Assembly: GCF_022811685.1 (NCBI RefSeq) | Contig: NZ_CP094532.1 | Location: 248,001-312,000, forward strand | Direction: 5' to 3' | DNA length: 64,000 bases | Source of the DNA: Chryseobacterium suipulveris | GTDB taxonomy: Bacteria > Bacteroidota > Bacteroidia > Flavobacteriales > Weeksellaceae | In this document: one piece after another, positions 51,861 through 61,900 of the stretch | Numbering within the stretch: position 1 is the stretch's first letter | How the letters are laid out: each line of letters begins with the position of its first letter | The notes under the pieces: model-generated | The model's input: only the letters and a program-made list of their open reading frames with translations | Told to the model about the DNA's origin: nothing | Database searches by the model: none | Translations under genes and position numbers: made by a program

Positions 51861-53003
51861 ATGGAAAATCCTTTCAGTTATGGAATTACCGCCGCTGGAA
51901 AATTCTTTACCAACCGCGAAGAAGATTTGGAAGAACTCAAAACCAATCTGATTAACGGAATCAATACTTCGATTATCTCGCCGAGAAGGTGGGGAAAATC
52001 GTCGCTCGTAGAAAAAGCATTGTTGGAACTCAAAAAAGAAACGGAACTGAAAATCGTTTCTATCGATATGTTTTCGGTGAATTCCAAACACGAGTTTTAC
52101 GAAATTTTTGCACGCGAATGCATCAAGTCCTCATCTAATCTTTTGGAGGAATGGATGAAAAGCGGAATAGAGTTTTTCAAAAATATTATCCCGAAACTCA
52201 GCGTGGGAATTGACCCTTCGAACGATTTCAGTGTAAGTTTCGATTGGGAGGAAGCAAAGAAACACCATCTCGAAATCCTGAATCTGCCCGAAGTAATCGC
52301 TAAGAAAAAAGGAGTGAGGTTTGTGATCGCGATCGACGAGTTTCAGAATATCACTAACTTTCATGATGCTGAAAACTTCGAGAAGAAACTGCGTGCAGTT
52401 TGGCAAAAACAAAAAAGTGTAACCTACTGTCTTTACGGAAGCAAGCGGCATATGATGAACGAGATTTTCAACAGCTCGTCAAAACCGTTTTACCGTTTCG
52501 GCAACATCAAGTTTCTGCAAAAAATCACCGCCGAGAAATGGAAAACCTTTATCAAAGCAGGTTTCAAGCGTACTAAGAAACAGATCGACGGAAGTTTTGT
52601 GGATCAAATCATTGCCGACATGAACCGTCATTCCTGGTATGTGCAGCAGTTTTCGTATTTTGTTTGGGTGGCGACACAGGACAAAGTTACGGACGAAATT
52701 TTCTTTAACGCCAAAAGAAAATTGGTTCAGAGCAACAGTCCTTTTTTTACCAATGTCTGCGAAAATTTAAGTCCGAAACAGATCAATCTGCTAAAAGCCG
52801 TGGTAAAAAACGAGCAGCAGATTACTTCTACGGCTGTGTTGAAACAGTACGATTTGGGAACTTCGGGCACTGCGACGAAAAACAAAAATACGCTCATTGA
52901 AAAAGACATCCTCGATCTGGAAGACGGAAACCTCACTTTGCAGGATCCAGTTTTCGAACTTTGGTTCAGGAAGATTTATTTCAATGAAAATTATGCGAAA
53001 TAA
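51861..53003 (+). CDS. P-loop ATPase of the archaeal-ATPase/STAND-related group
   Basis: 380 residues. After FFTNREEDLEEL comes the P-loop SPRRWGKSSLVEKAL (about 40-54), then a Walker B-like FVIAIDEFQN (about 154-163), and SKRHMMNEIF and KPFYRFG as sensor-like segments. The C-terminal part (about 290-380) is a winged helix (..LSPKQINLLKAVVKNEQQIT.., ..LIEKDILDLEDG..). Proteins of this kind occur widely in bacteria and archaea with unknown targets; some are linked to defence or plasmid maintenance. No partner gene is visible here. It is probably expressed alone from the TATCTTTG box. Confidence 0.8.
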   Translation: MENPFSYGITAAGKFFTNREEDLEELKTNLINGINTSIISPRRWGKSSLVEKALLELKKETELKIVSIDMFSVNSKHEFYEIFARECIKSSSNLLEEWMKSGIEFFKNIIPKLSVGIDPSNDFSVSFDWEEAKKHHLEILNLPEVIAKKKGVRFVIAIDEFQNITNFHDAENFEKKLRAVWQKQKSVTYCLYGSKRHMMNEIFNSSSKPFYRFGNIKFLQKITAEKWKTFIKAGFKRTKKQIDGSFVDQIIADMNRHSWYVQQFSYFVWVATQDKVTDEIFFNAKRKLVQSNSPFFTNVCENLSPKQINLLKAVVKNEQQITSTAVLKQYDLGTSGTATKNKNTLIEKDILDLEDGNLTLQDPVFELWFRKIYFNENYAK

Positions 53004-53057
53004 AACTCGGAATTCTAAGTTTTAGAAAAAGATTAATTTTGTGAAAATATTATAGAA

Positions 53058-53924
53058 ATGAAAAATCTGGTCAACATCTTTTTGCTTTTTTGCGGTGCAA
53101 TAATTTTAGCTTCCTGTGAACCGGGACGCGCCGAAAACGGGGACTTGCTTTTTGGATTGCACGACGGCACAAACCCAACCGGTGTAAGTAAAAAATTAAA
53201 GATGCTTACCTCTGTTGACGGAAGCGGCGACGTGCTTGTTTTTACTTACAATTATTTGGCTGATGGAAAGCTGAAAAGCGTAACTTCCAGCGATCATTCT
53301 GTAGATTATGATCTTTCCTACGATACCGATAATCTGATCAATAAGATCAGAGTAACGCAGACGGACAGTACCGGAATCACGACCACCAACTTTGACCTTA
53401 CTTATGAAAATAAAAGATTTAAGGAGGCGAAAGGTGCCGGCACAGAAAGTACGGGAGATGTAATCAAAAATACCATCACAGCAACGTATAATACCAACAA
53501 CAAGGTTTCGCAGATCGTTTCTAAAGCGGTAATTGTAGATGCTGCAAATCCAAGTGTTACTCAAGATTTGTATTCCATTCAGAATGATTTGAACTACAAT
53601 ATCAATAATATTTCGAACTGGAAAAGCACACTGAAATTGGGTCAGTTGCCGCCCATGTTGATTAACACTACCTTGGGTAATTATGATACACATGTCAATC
53701 CATTCCATCAGCTTCCGGAGGTTTTTAATATTTTCACCTCGATTTTTGGAATTGATAACGTAGCTGTAACAGGTTTATCCGCAAACAATTACAGGCAGGT
53801 AAGTGTAGTTGCCAATTCGGATACTCAAAGTGCTACTTATACTTTAACTTATGATGCAGATGGTTACCCAACAAAAGCGGTTGCTTCGGATAATCACAAC
53901 ACACTTACTTTTCAATACCAATAA
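53058..53924 (+). CDS. Lipoprotein with repetitive beta-sheet domain
   Basis: 288 residues. Signal peptide with lipobox (IILASC, C20). The rest is beta-strand-rich with repeated short motifs (FTYNYLADGKLKSVT, DLSYDTDNLINKIRV, TLTYDADGYPTKAV), resembling the DUF4595/RHS-like domains of Bacteroidota lipoproteins. Located on the outer membrane or periplasm. No function known. It ends 6 nt before pth, but a shared promoter is not implied. Confidence 0.75.
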   Translation: MKNLVNIFLLFCGAIILASCEPGRAENGDLLFGLHDGTNPTGVSKKLKMLTSVDGSGDVLVFTYNYLADGKLKSVTSSDHSVDYDLSYDTDNLINKIRVTQTDSTGITTTNFDLTYENKRFKEAKGAGTESTGDVIKNTITATYNTNNKVSQIVSKAVIVDAANPSVTQDLYSIQNDLNYNINNISNWKSTLKLGQLPPMLINTTLGNYDTHVNPFHQLPEVFNIFTSIFGIDNVAVTGLSANNYRQVSVVANSDTQSATYTLTYDADGYPTKAVASDNHNTLTFQYQ

Positions 53925-53930
53925 TTATTA

Positions 53931-54494
53931 ATGAAATATTTAGTTGTAGGTCTCGGAAATAAAGGTGATGAATACACTGAAACCCGGCATAATGTCGGGT
54001 TTAAAGTTGCTGAAAAAATTGCCGAAACACTTGAAGCTCCTTTTACAACGACCAACTTTGGCTGGATCGCAGAAGGTAAGTATAAAGGCAGAAAAGTCCT
54101 GATTCTGAAACCCGACACATACATGAACCTCTCCGGAAAAGCCATCAAGTTTTGGATGCAGAAAGAAAATATTCCACTCGAAAACCTGATGGTCATTACC
54201 GATGATTTGGCGCTTCCCTTCGGAACTTTAAGGATGAAGATGAAAGGTTCCGATGCAGGACACAACGGACTGAAAAGCATTCAGGATGAGCTTCAGACGC
54301 AGAATTATCCCCGTATTCGTTTTGGGATTTCTGCGGATTTTTCCGAAGGAAGACAAGTCGATTATGTGCTCGGAAAATGGAACGAAGAGGAAAAAGAAAA
54401 ACTTCCCGAAAGAATCGAGAAGTTTTCAAAAGCATGTCTGTCATTCGTTTTTGCGGGAATTCAGAATACGATGACCGCATTTAATGGGAAGTAG
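53931..54494 (+). CDS. pth: Peptidyl-tRNA hydrolase
   Basis: 187 residues, cytoplasmic. It releases stalled peptides from tRNA. Seen are VGLGNKGDEYTETRHNVGF with N10 and catalytic H20, KPDTYMNLSGKA, ITDDLALPFG with the conserved Asp near residue 91, and GSDAGHNGLKSI. Its 3' end overlaps that of the convergent carbonic anhydrase gene by 14 nt. Confidence 0.96.
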   Translation: MKYLVVGLGNKGDEYTETRHNVGFKVAEKIAETLEAPFTTTNFGWIAEGKYKGRKVLILKPDTYMNLSGKAIKFWMQKENIPLENLMVITDDLALPFGTLRMKMKGSDAGHNGLKSIQDELQTQNYPRIRFGISADFSEGRQVDYVLGKWNEEEKEKLPERIEKFSKACLSFVFAGIQNTMTAFNGK

Positions 54495-55173
54495 CCAGCA
54501 CTTTTTCTGATCGGTTTATTCCAAGAGTATCGGTTTCATTTATCCAGGTCACAATGCCGCTTTCCACGCAGTAATTGGCGCCAACTATTTTTATTTTCCC
54601 GTCTGTTTCCAGGTTTCTTAATGTGGAACTTTGGTGGCGGATATCTTCAATAGTTCTCCGGATGTTGCAGATATTCAGCCTTTCCAGCAGATCTTCATTT
54701 TTTGATGAGCGCTCTTCACCTTCTTCTATGATATCATTGATGCAGGAATCGAAATGGTAAATCAGATGATTGAGATTATCCATCCCTAAGCCTCCAATTT
54801 TCGGTGCATCCAGGCCGCCTTTCAGTGCGCCGCATTTACTGTGACCTAAAACGACAATTAGCTTAGAGCCTGCAACATTGCACCCGAACTCCATCGATCC
54901 TAGTATGTCCTGATTAACAAAATTGCCTGCAATCCTTATGCTGAAAATATCACCTAATCCCTGATCGAAAATAAGTTCGGCGGAGGTCCGGCTGTCGATA
55001 CAGCTCAGAATTACTGCGAATGGCCACTGACCTTCACGGGTATCATTCACCTGTTCCAATAAGTTTCGGTTTACTTTAAGGTTGTTAACAAATCTTTGGT
55101 TACCTTCTTTCAGGAACTGAAGTGCTTTTTGCGGATTAATCGTAGATTGGGTTTCTAATGTATGTGCTTTCAT
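54481..55173 (-). CDS. Beta-class carbonic anhydrase
   Basis: 230 residues. Interconverts CO2 and bicarbonate. Zinc ligands: C58 in SCIDSR with the D60-R62 dyad, H111 and C114 in GHSKCG. No signal peptide, so cytoplasmic. It is followed upstream (185 bp) by a SulP-type anion transporter gene in the same orientation, suggesting a bicarbonate-uptake pair. Confidence 0.93.
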   Translation of the reverse strand: MKAHTLETQSTINPQKALQFLKEGNQRFVNNLKVNRNLLEQVNDTREGQWPFAVILSCIDSRTSAELIFDQGLGDIFSIRIAGNFVNQDILGSMEFGCNVAGSKLIVVLGHSKCGALKGGLDAPKIGGLGMDNLNHLIYHFDSCINDIIEEGEERSSKNEDLLERLNICNIRRTIEDIRHQSSTLRNLETDGKIKIVGANYCVESGIVTWINETDTLGINRSEKVLATSH

Positions 55174-55202
55174 TATTTTGATTTATTTTTTGTTAAAAAA
55201 TA

Positions 55203-55326
55203 GCCTTACCGGATTTAGGAATTGAAAATTTGGTTTAATAGGAAGAAACTGTGAAAGTTTACAACAATCTCCGGCAAGGCGTAGTTAAATTTGGTTTGAT
55301 GAATTCAGAGGTGTTTTTCTGAATTC
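55203..55326. repeat. Inverted repeats between carbonic anhydrase and SulP genes
   Basis: GCCTTACCGGA (55203-55213) and TCCGGCAAGGC (55270-55280) are inverted copies with one mismatch. A second hairpin, GAATTCAGA (55301-55309) with TCTGAATTC (55318-55326), is a perfect 9-bp stem. Either could separate expression of the two genes or act as an operator; no T run follows the second on the minus strand. Confidence 0.45.
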
Positions 55327-55358
55327 TATTTGGGTTAGTTAAGATTTTCAGCGAATAA

Positions 55359-56966
55359 TTACATAGCTCTTCTGTGATCAATCGTAATATGCGAATGCTG
55401 GTCGCGTGCATAGTCGCCATAATTGGTTTGGAAACCAACCAGCTGCACCTGAATGTCCTCTTCTTTGGCACGGATGTTCGCAAACTCCTGAATCATTTCC
55501 AAAACATCAGAAGTGATATACGATGTCGTTTTGGCATCGATGGTCACTTTCGAATAAGGCTGAATATTTTTCAACGTCTTTTTAATGGCCGCTTTGTTCA
55601 GGAACGACACTTCTTCGGCAAGCTTCAGGGTAATTTCATCAGCTTCCTCCAGTTCTTCGCGACTGAAATAATACGCACGCTTCATATTGCCCTGAAGGAC
55701 GAAGAAAATTGCGATTGCCATTCCAATTGCAACTCCGGTCAGCAAGTCGGTAAATACCACTGCAATCACCGTTGCCAGAAAAGGAATGTACTGAAATTTA
55801 CCTTTAGCCATGAAGTGCTTTATTTTCTCGGGACTCGCCAGTTTGTAACCTACCAACAGCAGTACTGCCGCCAAGGTTGCGAGCGGAATAAGGTTCAGAA
55901 TAAACGGAATACTGAGAACGCAAACCAAAAGTAGCACACCATGAATGATGGCGGAGGTTTTTGAAGTCGCTCCGGCATTGGCATTGGCAGAACTTCTTAC
56001 CACTACAGAAGTTATAGGAAGTCCTCCCACAAGTGAACTTACCATATTTCCAACACCCTGTGCGCGAAGTTCCAGATTGGTGTCGGTTATTCTTCTTTGT
56101 TTATCGAGCCTGTCCGATGCTTCAATGCAAAGAAGTGTTTCTATGGACGCTACAATGGCTATAGTTGCACCCACAATCCAAACCTGTGGATTTAAAAAAC
56201 CTGAAAAATCAGGAAGTGTTACCAAAGCGGCAAATTCTTCAGCCGTTTTTGGAACCGGAAGTGTTACTAAATGCTCAGAACCAATAGCAAGTGTTGAACC
56301 GGACATTGTGAATAACGAATTTAGTAAAATTCCTACACCTACTGCGACTAAAGCACCGGGTAAAAGTTTTAATTTTTTTAATGAAGGAATTTTATCCCAG
56401 GCTAAAAGAATTGCCAGCGAGATCAATGTTATTACAACGGCTCCCCAATGTATTGAAGAGAAAACATTCGTAATATACTGCGAAATTGCTGCAGTACTGT
56501 AGCCGTTCTCAAATACGCGCATGTAGCCTTCAAAATTGCTGTCGTAACCTACGGCATGAGGAATTTGTTTTAAAATAATAATGATACCGATTCCGGCAAG
56601 CATCCCTTCAATCACACTGTTGGGGAAATAGTTGGAGATGCTTCCGGCTCTCATAAAACCCAGTACAAGTTGTATAATTCCTGCAATAAGTCCGGCACAA
56701 AGAAATAACTCGAACGCACCCAGTTCGGTAATGGCAGACAATACAATGGCTGCTAATCCTGCAGCAGGGCCGGATACAGAAATGTTGGAATTCGAAATGG
56801 AACCAATCACAATCCCACCAATAATCCCTGCGATAATTCCAGATAGTGGTGGTGCTCCGGATGCTAATGCAATTCCTAAACACAGTGGAAGTGCTACTAA
56901 AAATACTACAACTCCTGAAGGGAAATTTTCTTTTACCCCTCCAAATATATTTTTTGCTTTTTTCAT
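55359..56966 (-). CDS. SulP-family anion transporter (probable bicarbonate transporter)
   Basis: 535 residues. The first about 430 form the SulP/SLC26 transport core (..NFPSGVVVFLVALPLCLGIALASGAPP.., ..VSGPAAGLAAIVLSAI.., ..VASIETLLCIEASDRLDKQ..), about 12-14 membrane helices. The C-terminal part (about 470-535) is a partial STAS domain (..SKVTIDAKTTSYITSDVLEMIQEFA..). Being between two beta-carbonic anhydrase genes, it most likely carries bicarbonate, as in SulP/CA pairs of other bacteria; sulfate cannot be excluded. Confidence 0.88.
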   Translation of the reverse strand: MKKAKNIFGGVKENFPSGVVVFLVALPLCLGIALASGAPPLSGIIAGIIGGIVIGSISNSNISVSGPAAGLAAIVLSAITELGAFELFLCAGLIAGIIQLVLGFMRAGSISNYFPNSVIEGMLAGIGIIIILKQIPHAVGYDSNFEGYMRVFENGYSTAAISQYITNVFSSIHWGAVVITLISLAILLAWDKIPSLKKLKLLPGALVAVGVGILLNSLFTMSGSTLAIGSEHLVTLPVPKTAEEFAALVTLPDFSGFLNPQVWIVGATIAIVASIETLLCIEASDRLDKQRRITDTNLELRAQGVGNMVSSLVGGLPITSVVVRSSANANAGATSKTSAIIHGVLLLVCVLSIPFILNLIPLATLAAVLLLVGYKLASPEKIKHFMAKGKFQYIPFLATVIAVVFTDLLTGVAIGMAIAIFFVLQGNMKRAYYFSREELEEADEITLKLAEEVSFLNKAAIKKTLKNIQPYSKVTIDAKTTSYITSDVLEMIQEFANIRAKEEDIQVQLVGFQTNYGDYARDQHSHITIDHRRAM

Positions 56967-57121
56967 CTTTTTTTGAAAATAGTATGTGCAGACAGTTTTT
57001 GACTTTCCCGAAAGTTGAAAATCCTGACTGTCAATAGGTTTGAAATTAATTTTTTAATACGGATTTTCGCTCATCTGCTTTTAAGAAATGAACATAATAA
57101 TCCCTGGATTGTCTAAAAAAA

Positions 57122-57418
57122 TTAAATTTCAGGAGGGGGCGGAAAAATAGTAAGATAATGGTTAAGATGAATAGAATCATCAAAGGGCTCAAATTTTCCT
57201 TGGTTGGAAACGGATTCGAAAAATTTAATAAAATCGTGAACATCAAGGGTTTTTGGGATTGTCTTCTCATAAACTGAAAAAGAACTACTGTGAGTCTCTT
57301 CTTCAGAAACAATGATGTTTGTTTGTGGAATATCCAAATCAAAAACCGCAGAAATACTCGGCAATGCCATAAAATTGACAAAGATTACAAGTACTACTAT
57401 GTTCCAGATTTTTTTCAA
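57122..57418 (-). CDS. Small secreted hypothetical protein
   Basis: 98 residues with a signal peptide (NIVVLVIFVNFMALPSISA). The mature part is acidic with EEETHSS, KTLDVHDFIKFFE and a C-terminal YLTIFPPPPEI. I recall similar small proteins in Chryseobacterium-group genomes with the same terminal FxPPPE motif and unknown function. An overlapping ORF at 57046-57381 in another frame is not supported. Confidence 0.65.
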   Translation of the reverse strand: MKKIWNIVVLVIFVNFMALPSISAVFDLDIPQTNIIVSEEETHSSSFSVYEKTIPKTLDVHDFIKFFESVSNQGKFEPFDDSIHLNHYLTIFPPPPEI

Positions 57419-57523
57419 CTAAATTTTTTTGTGAAGGCAAATATAATAAACAGGAAACAAAATCCAAACCCATTTATAGATTTAATCTAAATTTTAACAA
57501 AATTTAATATTAAAAATCTATAA

Positions 57524-58210
57524 TCAATCGTTCTGAAGGTTTTTGTTTTTCTTCCGGCTCATCACCCACGAAGAATTGGTGAGGTCATAAACTTTTTGGA
57601 TATCAGAAAGAATTTCCTCGAAATCAATGTCGAGGTCGATGAGTTTCCCAGTCTTCATATCGAAAACCCAACCGTGAACAATTGGATAATCGTCCACGAT
57701 ATATCTTTCCTGAACACATGCCATTTTAATAATGTTGATGCACTGTTCCTGAACGTTCAGCTCAACAAGTCGGTCGTAACGTTTGTGCTCACACTCAATC
57801 GCGTCGAGTTCTTTTTGGTAAATTCTGTACACATCGCGGATCAAACGCAGCCAAGGATTCAGCAGTCCCAAATCTTCGGGGTTCATCGCAGCTTTTACTC
57901 CGCCGCAACCGTAATGTCCACATACGATGATGTGTTTCACCTTCAAATGTTCTACCGCATACTGTATTACCGCGGTTGAATTCATATCCAAAGTATTCAC
58001 CACATTCGCAATATTTCTGTGGACGAAAAGTTCTCCAGGATGAAGCCCCATCATTTCTTCTGCAGAAACGCGACTATCAGAACAGCCGATGTAGAGGTAT
58101 TCAGGACTTTGTCCTTTTGCGAGATTCGAGAAGAAATCGGCATCTTGGCCAATTTTTTCCTCGATCCATTTTTTATTGTTTTCGAAGATGGTTTCGTAGG
58201 ATTTATTCAT
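57524..58210 (-). CDS. Beta-class carbonic anhydrase (second copy)
   Basis: 228 residues. Zinc ligands C43 (GCSDSR, with D45-R47), H99 and C102 (GHYGCGG). This is the plant/E. coli Can-like subgroup, distinct from the enzyme at 54481-55173 (about 25-30% similar by eye). Cytoplasmic. It diverges from the ACP-fusion gene at 58298. Two carbonic anhydrases and an anion transporter within 4 kb suggest investment in inorganic carbon supply. Confidence 0.95.
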   Translation of the reverse strand: MNKSYETIFENNKKWIEEKIGQDADFFSNLAKGQSPEYLYIGCSDSRVSAEEMMGLHPGELFVHRNIANVVNTLDMNSTAVIQYAVEHLKVKHIIVCGHYGCGGVKAAMNPEDLGLLNPWLRLIRDVYRIYQKELDAIECEHKRYDRLVELNVQEQCINIIKMACVQERYIVDDYPIVHGWVFDMKTGKLIDLDIDFEEILSDIQKVYDLTNSSWVMSRKKNKNLQND

Positions 58211-58226
58211 TGTTTACATTTGTTTA

Positions 58227-58281
58227 CAAATTTAAAGAAAATTCTTCCGCATTTTTTATTTGATTAAAGTTTATACTTTTG
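58227..58281. promoter_or_regulatory. Divergent -7 boxes for carbonic anhydrase and the ACP-fusion gene
   Basis: CAAATTTA at 58227-58234 reads TAAATTTG on the minus strand, 17 nt from the carbonic anhydrase start. TACTTTTG at 58274-58281 is on the plus strand, 16 nt before ATG 58298. Both fit TAnnTTTG; no clear -33 element. Confidence 0.45.
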
Positions 58282-58297
58282 CATAGGAAACACGATA

Positions 58298-59410
58298 ATG
58301 AAAGAAATAATTTCCCGGATTCTGCCCAATATCCCTGAATCAGATTACGTCAAAGAGTTTAGAAATCTCGATATCGACAGTATCGATTTGGTTTCTGTAC
58401 GCGTAGAAATTGAAAACAGCATTGGTCGAATGATTCCCAATAAAGACTGGCTTTCTTTTAAAAATATTGACGATATTCTGGTTTACACCAACGGAAATTC
58501 TGCGAAAGAACAAACGGCTAACTCGGAATTTGTGAAGGAGACCAAAACCGCCGCGCAGAACTTTATTACGATGCCGCAAATGTGTCTCGAAGCATTGTCG
58601 GAAAACTGGCTTTTCAAGGAATCCGGAGATTTGCATTGGGATTTACTCTGTAAAGGTTTGGGAACATCATCTTCGGAATTGAAGGATGATTTAGGAAACC
58701 GACTTTATGCTACTTTCGTGAGGATCAGGATCGATGGTTCCGGAAATTTGAGTGATTTTAAAGAGAATAATCCATATGAATTTGATGCTGAACTTTCAAG
58801 ATTTGGTTTGGGAATGTTTTTCAGTAAGATCAATTTTAAGTCATTGGATCAAGAAATTAAGATCAATATGATGACCAGTTTCTCCATCAGAAAATCGACT
58901 GGAGACAATAAGAGTTTGACAAAAAGCCAGCCATCGGTTGAACACTGCGACATTCCGCAAAGTTCGGAACTGCCGATTTTTGGAAACGAATACCGACTCG
59001 TGAAAAAAGAAGAGCTTAAGACTTTTTTTTACAAAGATTATATTTTCAATGTTTCCCAAGAAAATATTTTCAGCTACGAATACTCTCTGAATCCTTATTA
59101 CGACCTCAATGGAGTCGGTTTGCTCTATTTTGCGTCTTATCCTATTATCAGTGATTTTTGTGAATTGCAGTATTTCAACTCCGTATCAGAGGAAAAATGG
59201 GAGGAGCGTTATTTCACCATTTTCAGGGATATAATGTATTATGCAAATTGTGACTCCCGCGACAAAATAATCTATGTAATGAATGCAGTGGAATATCTGA
59301 ATGACAATAAAGTGAAAATTACCGCCACGCTTTATCGGAAATCTGACCAGAAAATGATGGCAAGAATCTTTACCATCAAACAGAAAAGAGCTGAGAGCAA
59401 TTTATTTTAA
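58298..59410 (+). CDS. Acyl carrier protein fused to LnmK/Pnap_2097-like enzyme
   Basis: 370 residues. Residues 1 to about 70 are an acyl carrier domain with the phosphopantetheine site DSIDL (S28) after FRNLDI. After a linker (about 65-90), residues about 90-370 resemble LnmK-type hot-dog enzymes (MPQMCLEALSENWL, DLHWDLLCKGLG, GNRLYATFVRIRI), known as acyltransferase/decarboxylase in polyketide pathways, and the related Pnap_2097 family. The match rests on recall of the family pattern. The fusion implies that the enzyme acts on a substrate tethered to its own carrier. It leads a biosynthetic locus continuing to the window end. Confidence 0.7.
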   Translation: MKEIISRILPNIPESDYVKEFRNLDIDSIDLVSVRVEIENSIGRMIPNKDWLSFKNIDDILVYTNGNSAKEQTANSEFVKETKTAAQNFITMPQMCLEALSENWLFKESGDLHWDLLCKGLGTSSSELKDDLGNRLYATFVRIRIDGSGNLSDFKENNPYEFDAELSRFGLGMFFSKINFKSLDQEIKINMMTSFSIRKSTGDNKSLTKSQPSVEHCDIPQSSELPIFGNEYRLVKKEELKTFFYKDYIFNVSQENIFSYEYSLNPYYDLNGVGLLYFASYPIISDFCELQYFNSVSEEKWEERYFTIFRDIMYYANCDSRDKIIYVMNAVEYLNDNKVKITATLYRKSDQKMMARIFTIKQKRAESNLF

Positions 59411-59411
59411 T

Positions 59412-59456
59412 AAACCTAAATTTGATTACCCCGTCCCTAAAGGGAGCCAATTTAGT
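59412..59456. repeat. Copy of the intergenic palindromic repeat
   Basis: AATTTGATTACCCCGTCCCT matches 31881-31900 with one change. The core TCCCT-AA-AGGGA (59434-59445) is a perfect hairpin. Confidence 0.7.
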
Positions 59457-59485
59457 TTTATTTTGGATAAAATTTATCACAGTTC

Positions 59486-60037
59486 TTAAACTTTATTGTT
59501 GATATAACCTTCAGTTCCTTTCGGAATGCTGAAAATTCTGCACGGATTTCCCATCGCCATACAGTAATCGGGAACGTCTTCGGTTACATAAGTGTTCGGT
59601 GCGATAATCACGTTGTTTCCGATTTTAATTCCTCCGACGATTACCGCATTGGGTCCGATCCAGACTTCGTCGCCGATTATTGGGGTACCTTTGTATTTTC
59701 CGCGATTGGTTTGCGCGATACTTACTCCCTGCGAAAGGTTGCAGTTTCTGCCGATCACGACTCCCGGATTTACCGCCAAAAATCCCCAATGTCCGATATA
59801 AAATCCTTCGCCAATCTGTGTTTCAGGATAAATCTGTATTCCGTATTTTATTTGGTGGTGACGCAAAATCATTCGCCAAAACATTCCAAGAAAAGATTTT
59901 TTTGGGTACTGCTGACATTTTCTGAAAACGTAAATGTAATGCAAATTCGGATTGATGCATTTCGCCCAAATCTCTGAAGTTGAAAGCCATTTTCCACTTT
60001 CTCTAAAAAAATCTTTTTGGATGGTTGAATAGTTCAT
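59486..60037 (-). CDS. Serine-acetyltransferase-like left-handed beta-helix enzyme
   Basis: 183 residues from ATG 60037. A helical N-terminus (about 1-70) is followed by hexapeptide repeats forming a left-handed beta-helix (..GEGFYIGHWGFLAVNPGVVIGRNCNLSQGVSI.., ..DEVWIGPNAVIVGGIKIGNNVIIAPNTYV..) with the catalytic His in GHWG. This is the CysE/colanic-acid acetyltransferase group. CysE would make O-acetylserine, but the N-terminal helical domain is shorter than in true CysE, and the gene sits within a glycosyl/acyl cluster, so acetylation of a sugar or of the pathway product is as likely. Confidence 0.8.
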   Translation of the reverse strand: MNYSTIQKDFFRESGKWLSTSEIWAKCINPNLHYIYVFRKCQQYPKKSFLGMFWRMILRHHQIKYGIQIYPETQIGEGFYIGHWGFLAVNPGVVIGRNCNLSQGVSIAQTNRGKYKGTPIIGDEVWIGPNAVIVGGIKIGNNVIIAPNTYVTEDVPDYCMAMGNPCRIFSIPKGTEGYINNKV

Positions 60038-60077
60038 TTTTAAAGTTCCGAGGTTCGCGATACGGATGCGGGAATTA

Positions 60078-60105
60078 AACACGAATCTCGCAACACGTAA
60101 CTCGT
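60078..60105. repeat. Four 7-bp tandem repeats (AACACGA type)
   Basis: AACACGA, ATCTCGC, AACACGT, AACTCGT, in the 69-bp gap between the glycosyltransferase and acetyltransferase genes, ending at the glycosyltransferase stop. Confidence 0.6.
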
Positions 60106-60106
60106 A

Positions 60107-61287
<1,181 letters not shown>

Positions 61288-61291
<4 letters not shown>

Positions 61292-61842
61292 TGCGCCGGT
61301 TTATATTTTTCCGGAAGGTTTTTTTTCAGCCAATCGTGTAGTTTGTTGCGGTCCTGTTCCAGTTCGATCGGGTAATCGATTGTGGTTTTTTTCAGGACAT
61401 CGCCGTAATCCTCAATTTCGCAAACATATTTCGCGGGATTTCCAAGGTAAACGGTATTGCTCGGCATTGATTCGGACAATACGGAATTGGCACCCAAAAC
61501 ACAGTTGTCGCCGATTTCTACATTTTGTAAGATAATGGAATAATTCCCAATCGCACAGTTTTTACCCACCTTAATATGTCCAAAATTTCTCACCTTTTCA
61601 TAACCTTCAATTTTGCGGAGGTTTACTGTAAAACCGGAATGGGTGACAAACTGAACTCCTTCACCAATGCGTGAATCGTCTCCAATCTGCACCAGAAATG
61701 GTTCCGAGCCGAAAGAAGCCTTGTTTCGGATGGACACGTTGTTCCCAAGTTTCAGGCCTTTTTCAACACAGATTTTTACGTAAGCGGTTTGTCGCAAATC
61801 GTCTAAAACAGTGAAGATTTTGGTAATAATTTTATTAAGCAT
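61288..61842 (-). CDS. Left-handed beta-helix acyltransferase
   Basis: 184 residues. Hexapeptide repeats (..VQIGDDSRIGEGVQFVTHSGF.., ..GHIKVGKNCAIGNYSIILQNVEIGDNCVLGANSV..) with candidate catalytic His residues in VTHSGF and NFGHI. The fold is that of O- or N-acyltransferases of the maltose/colanic-acid type. It overlaps the glycosyltransferase gene by 4 nt, so they are co-translated. Its start is 58 bp from that of the divergent carrier-protein gene. Substrate unknown; in this locus, transfer of a carrier-bound acyl or aminoacyl group to a sugar is an attractive possibility. Confidence 0.8.
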
Positions 61843-61900
61843 AGGGATAACAAAGGTAAAATTTATTTTTCTAAATTTGCTGACTCAAATCGTAAACACA

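Noticed and set aside
57046..57381. 111-codon minus-strand frame overlapping the small secreted gene
   Set aside because: It overlaps 57122-57418 in another frame and lacks a signal or known motif; the 98-residue frame with a clear signal peptide is preferred.
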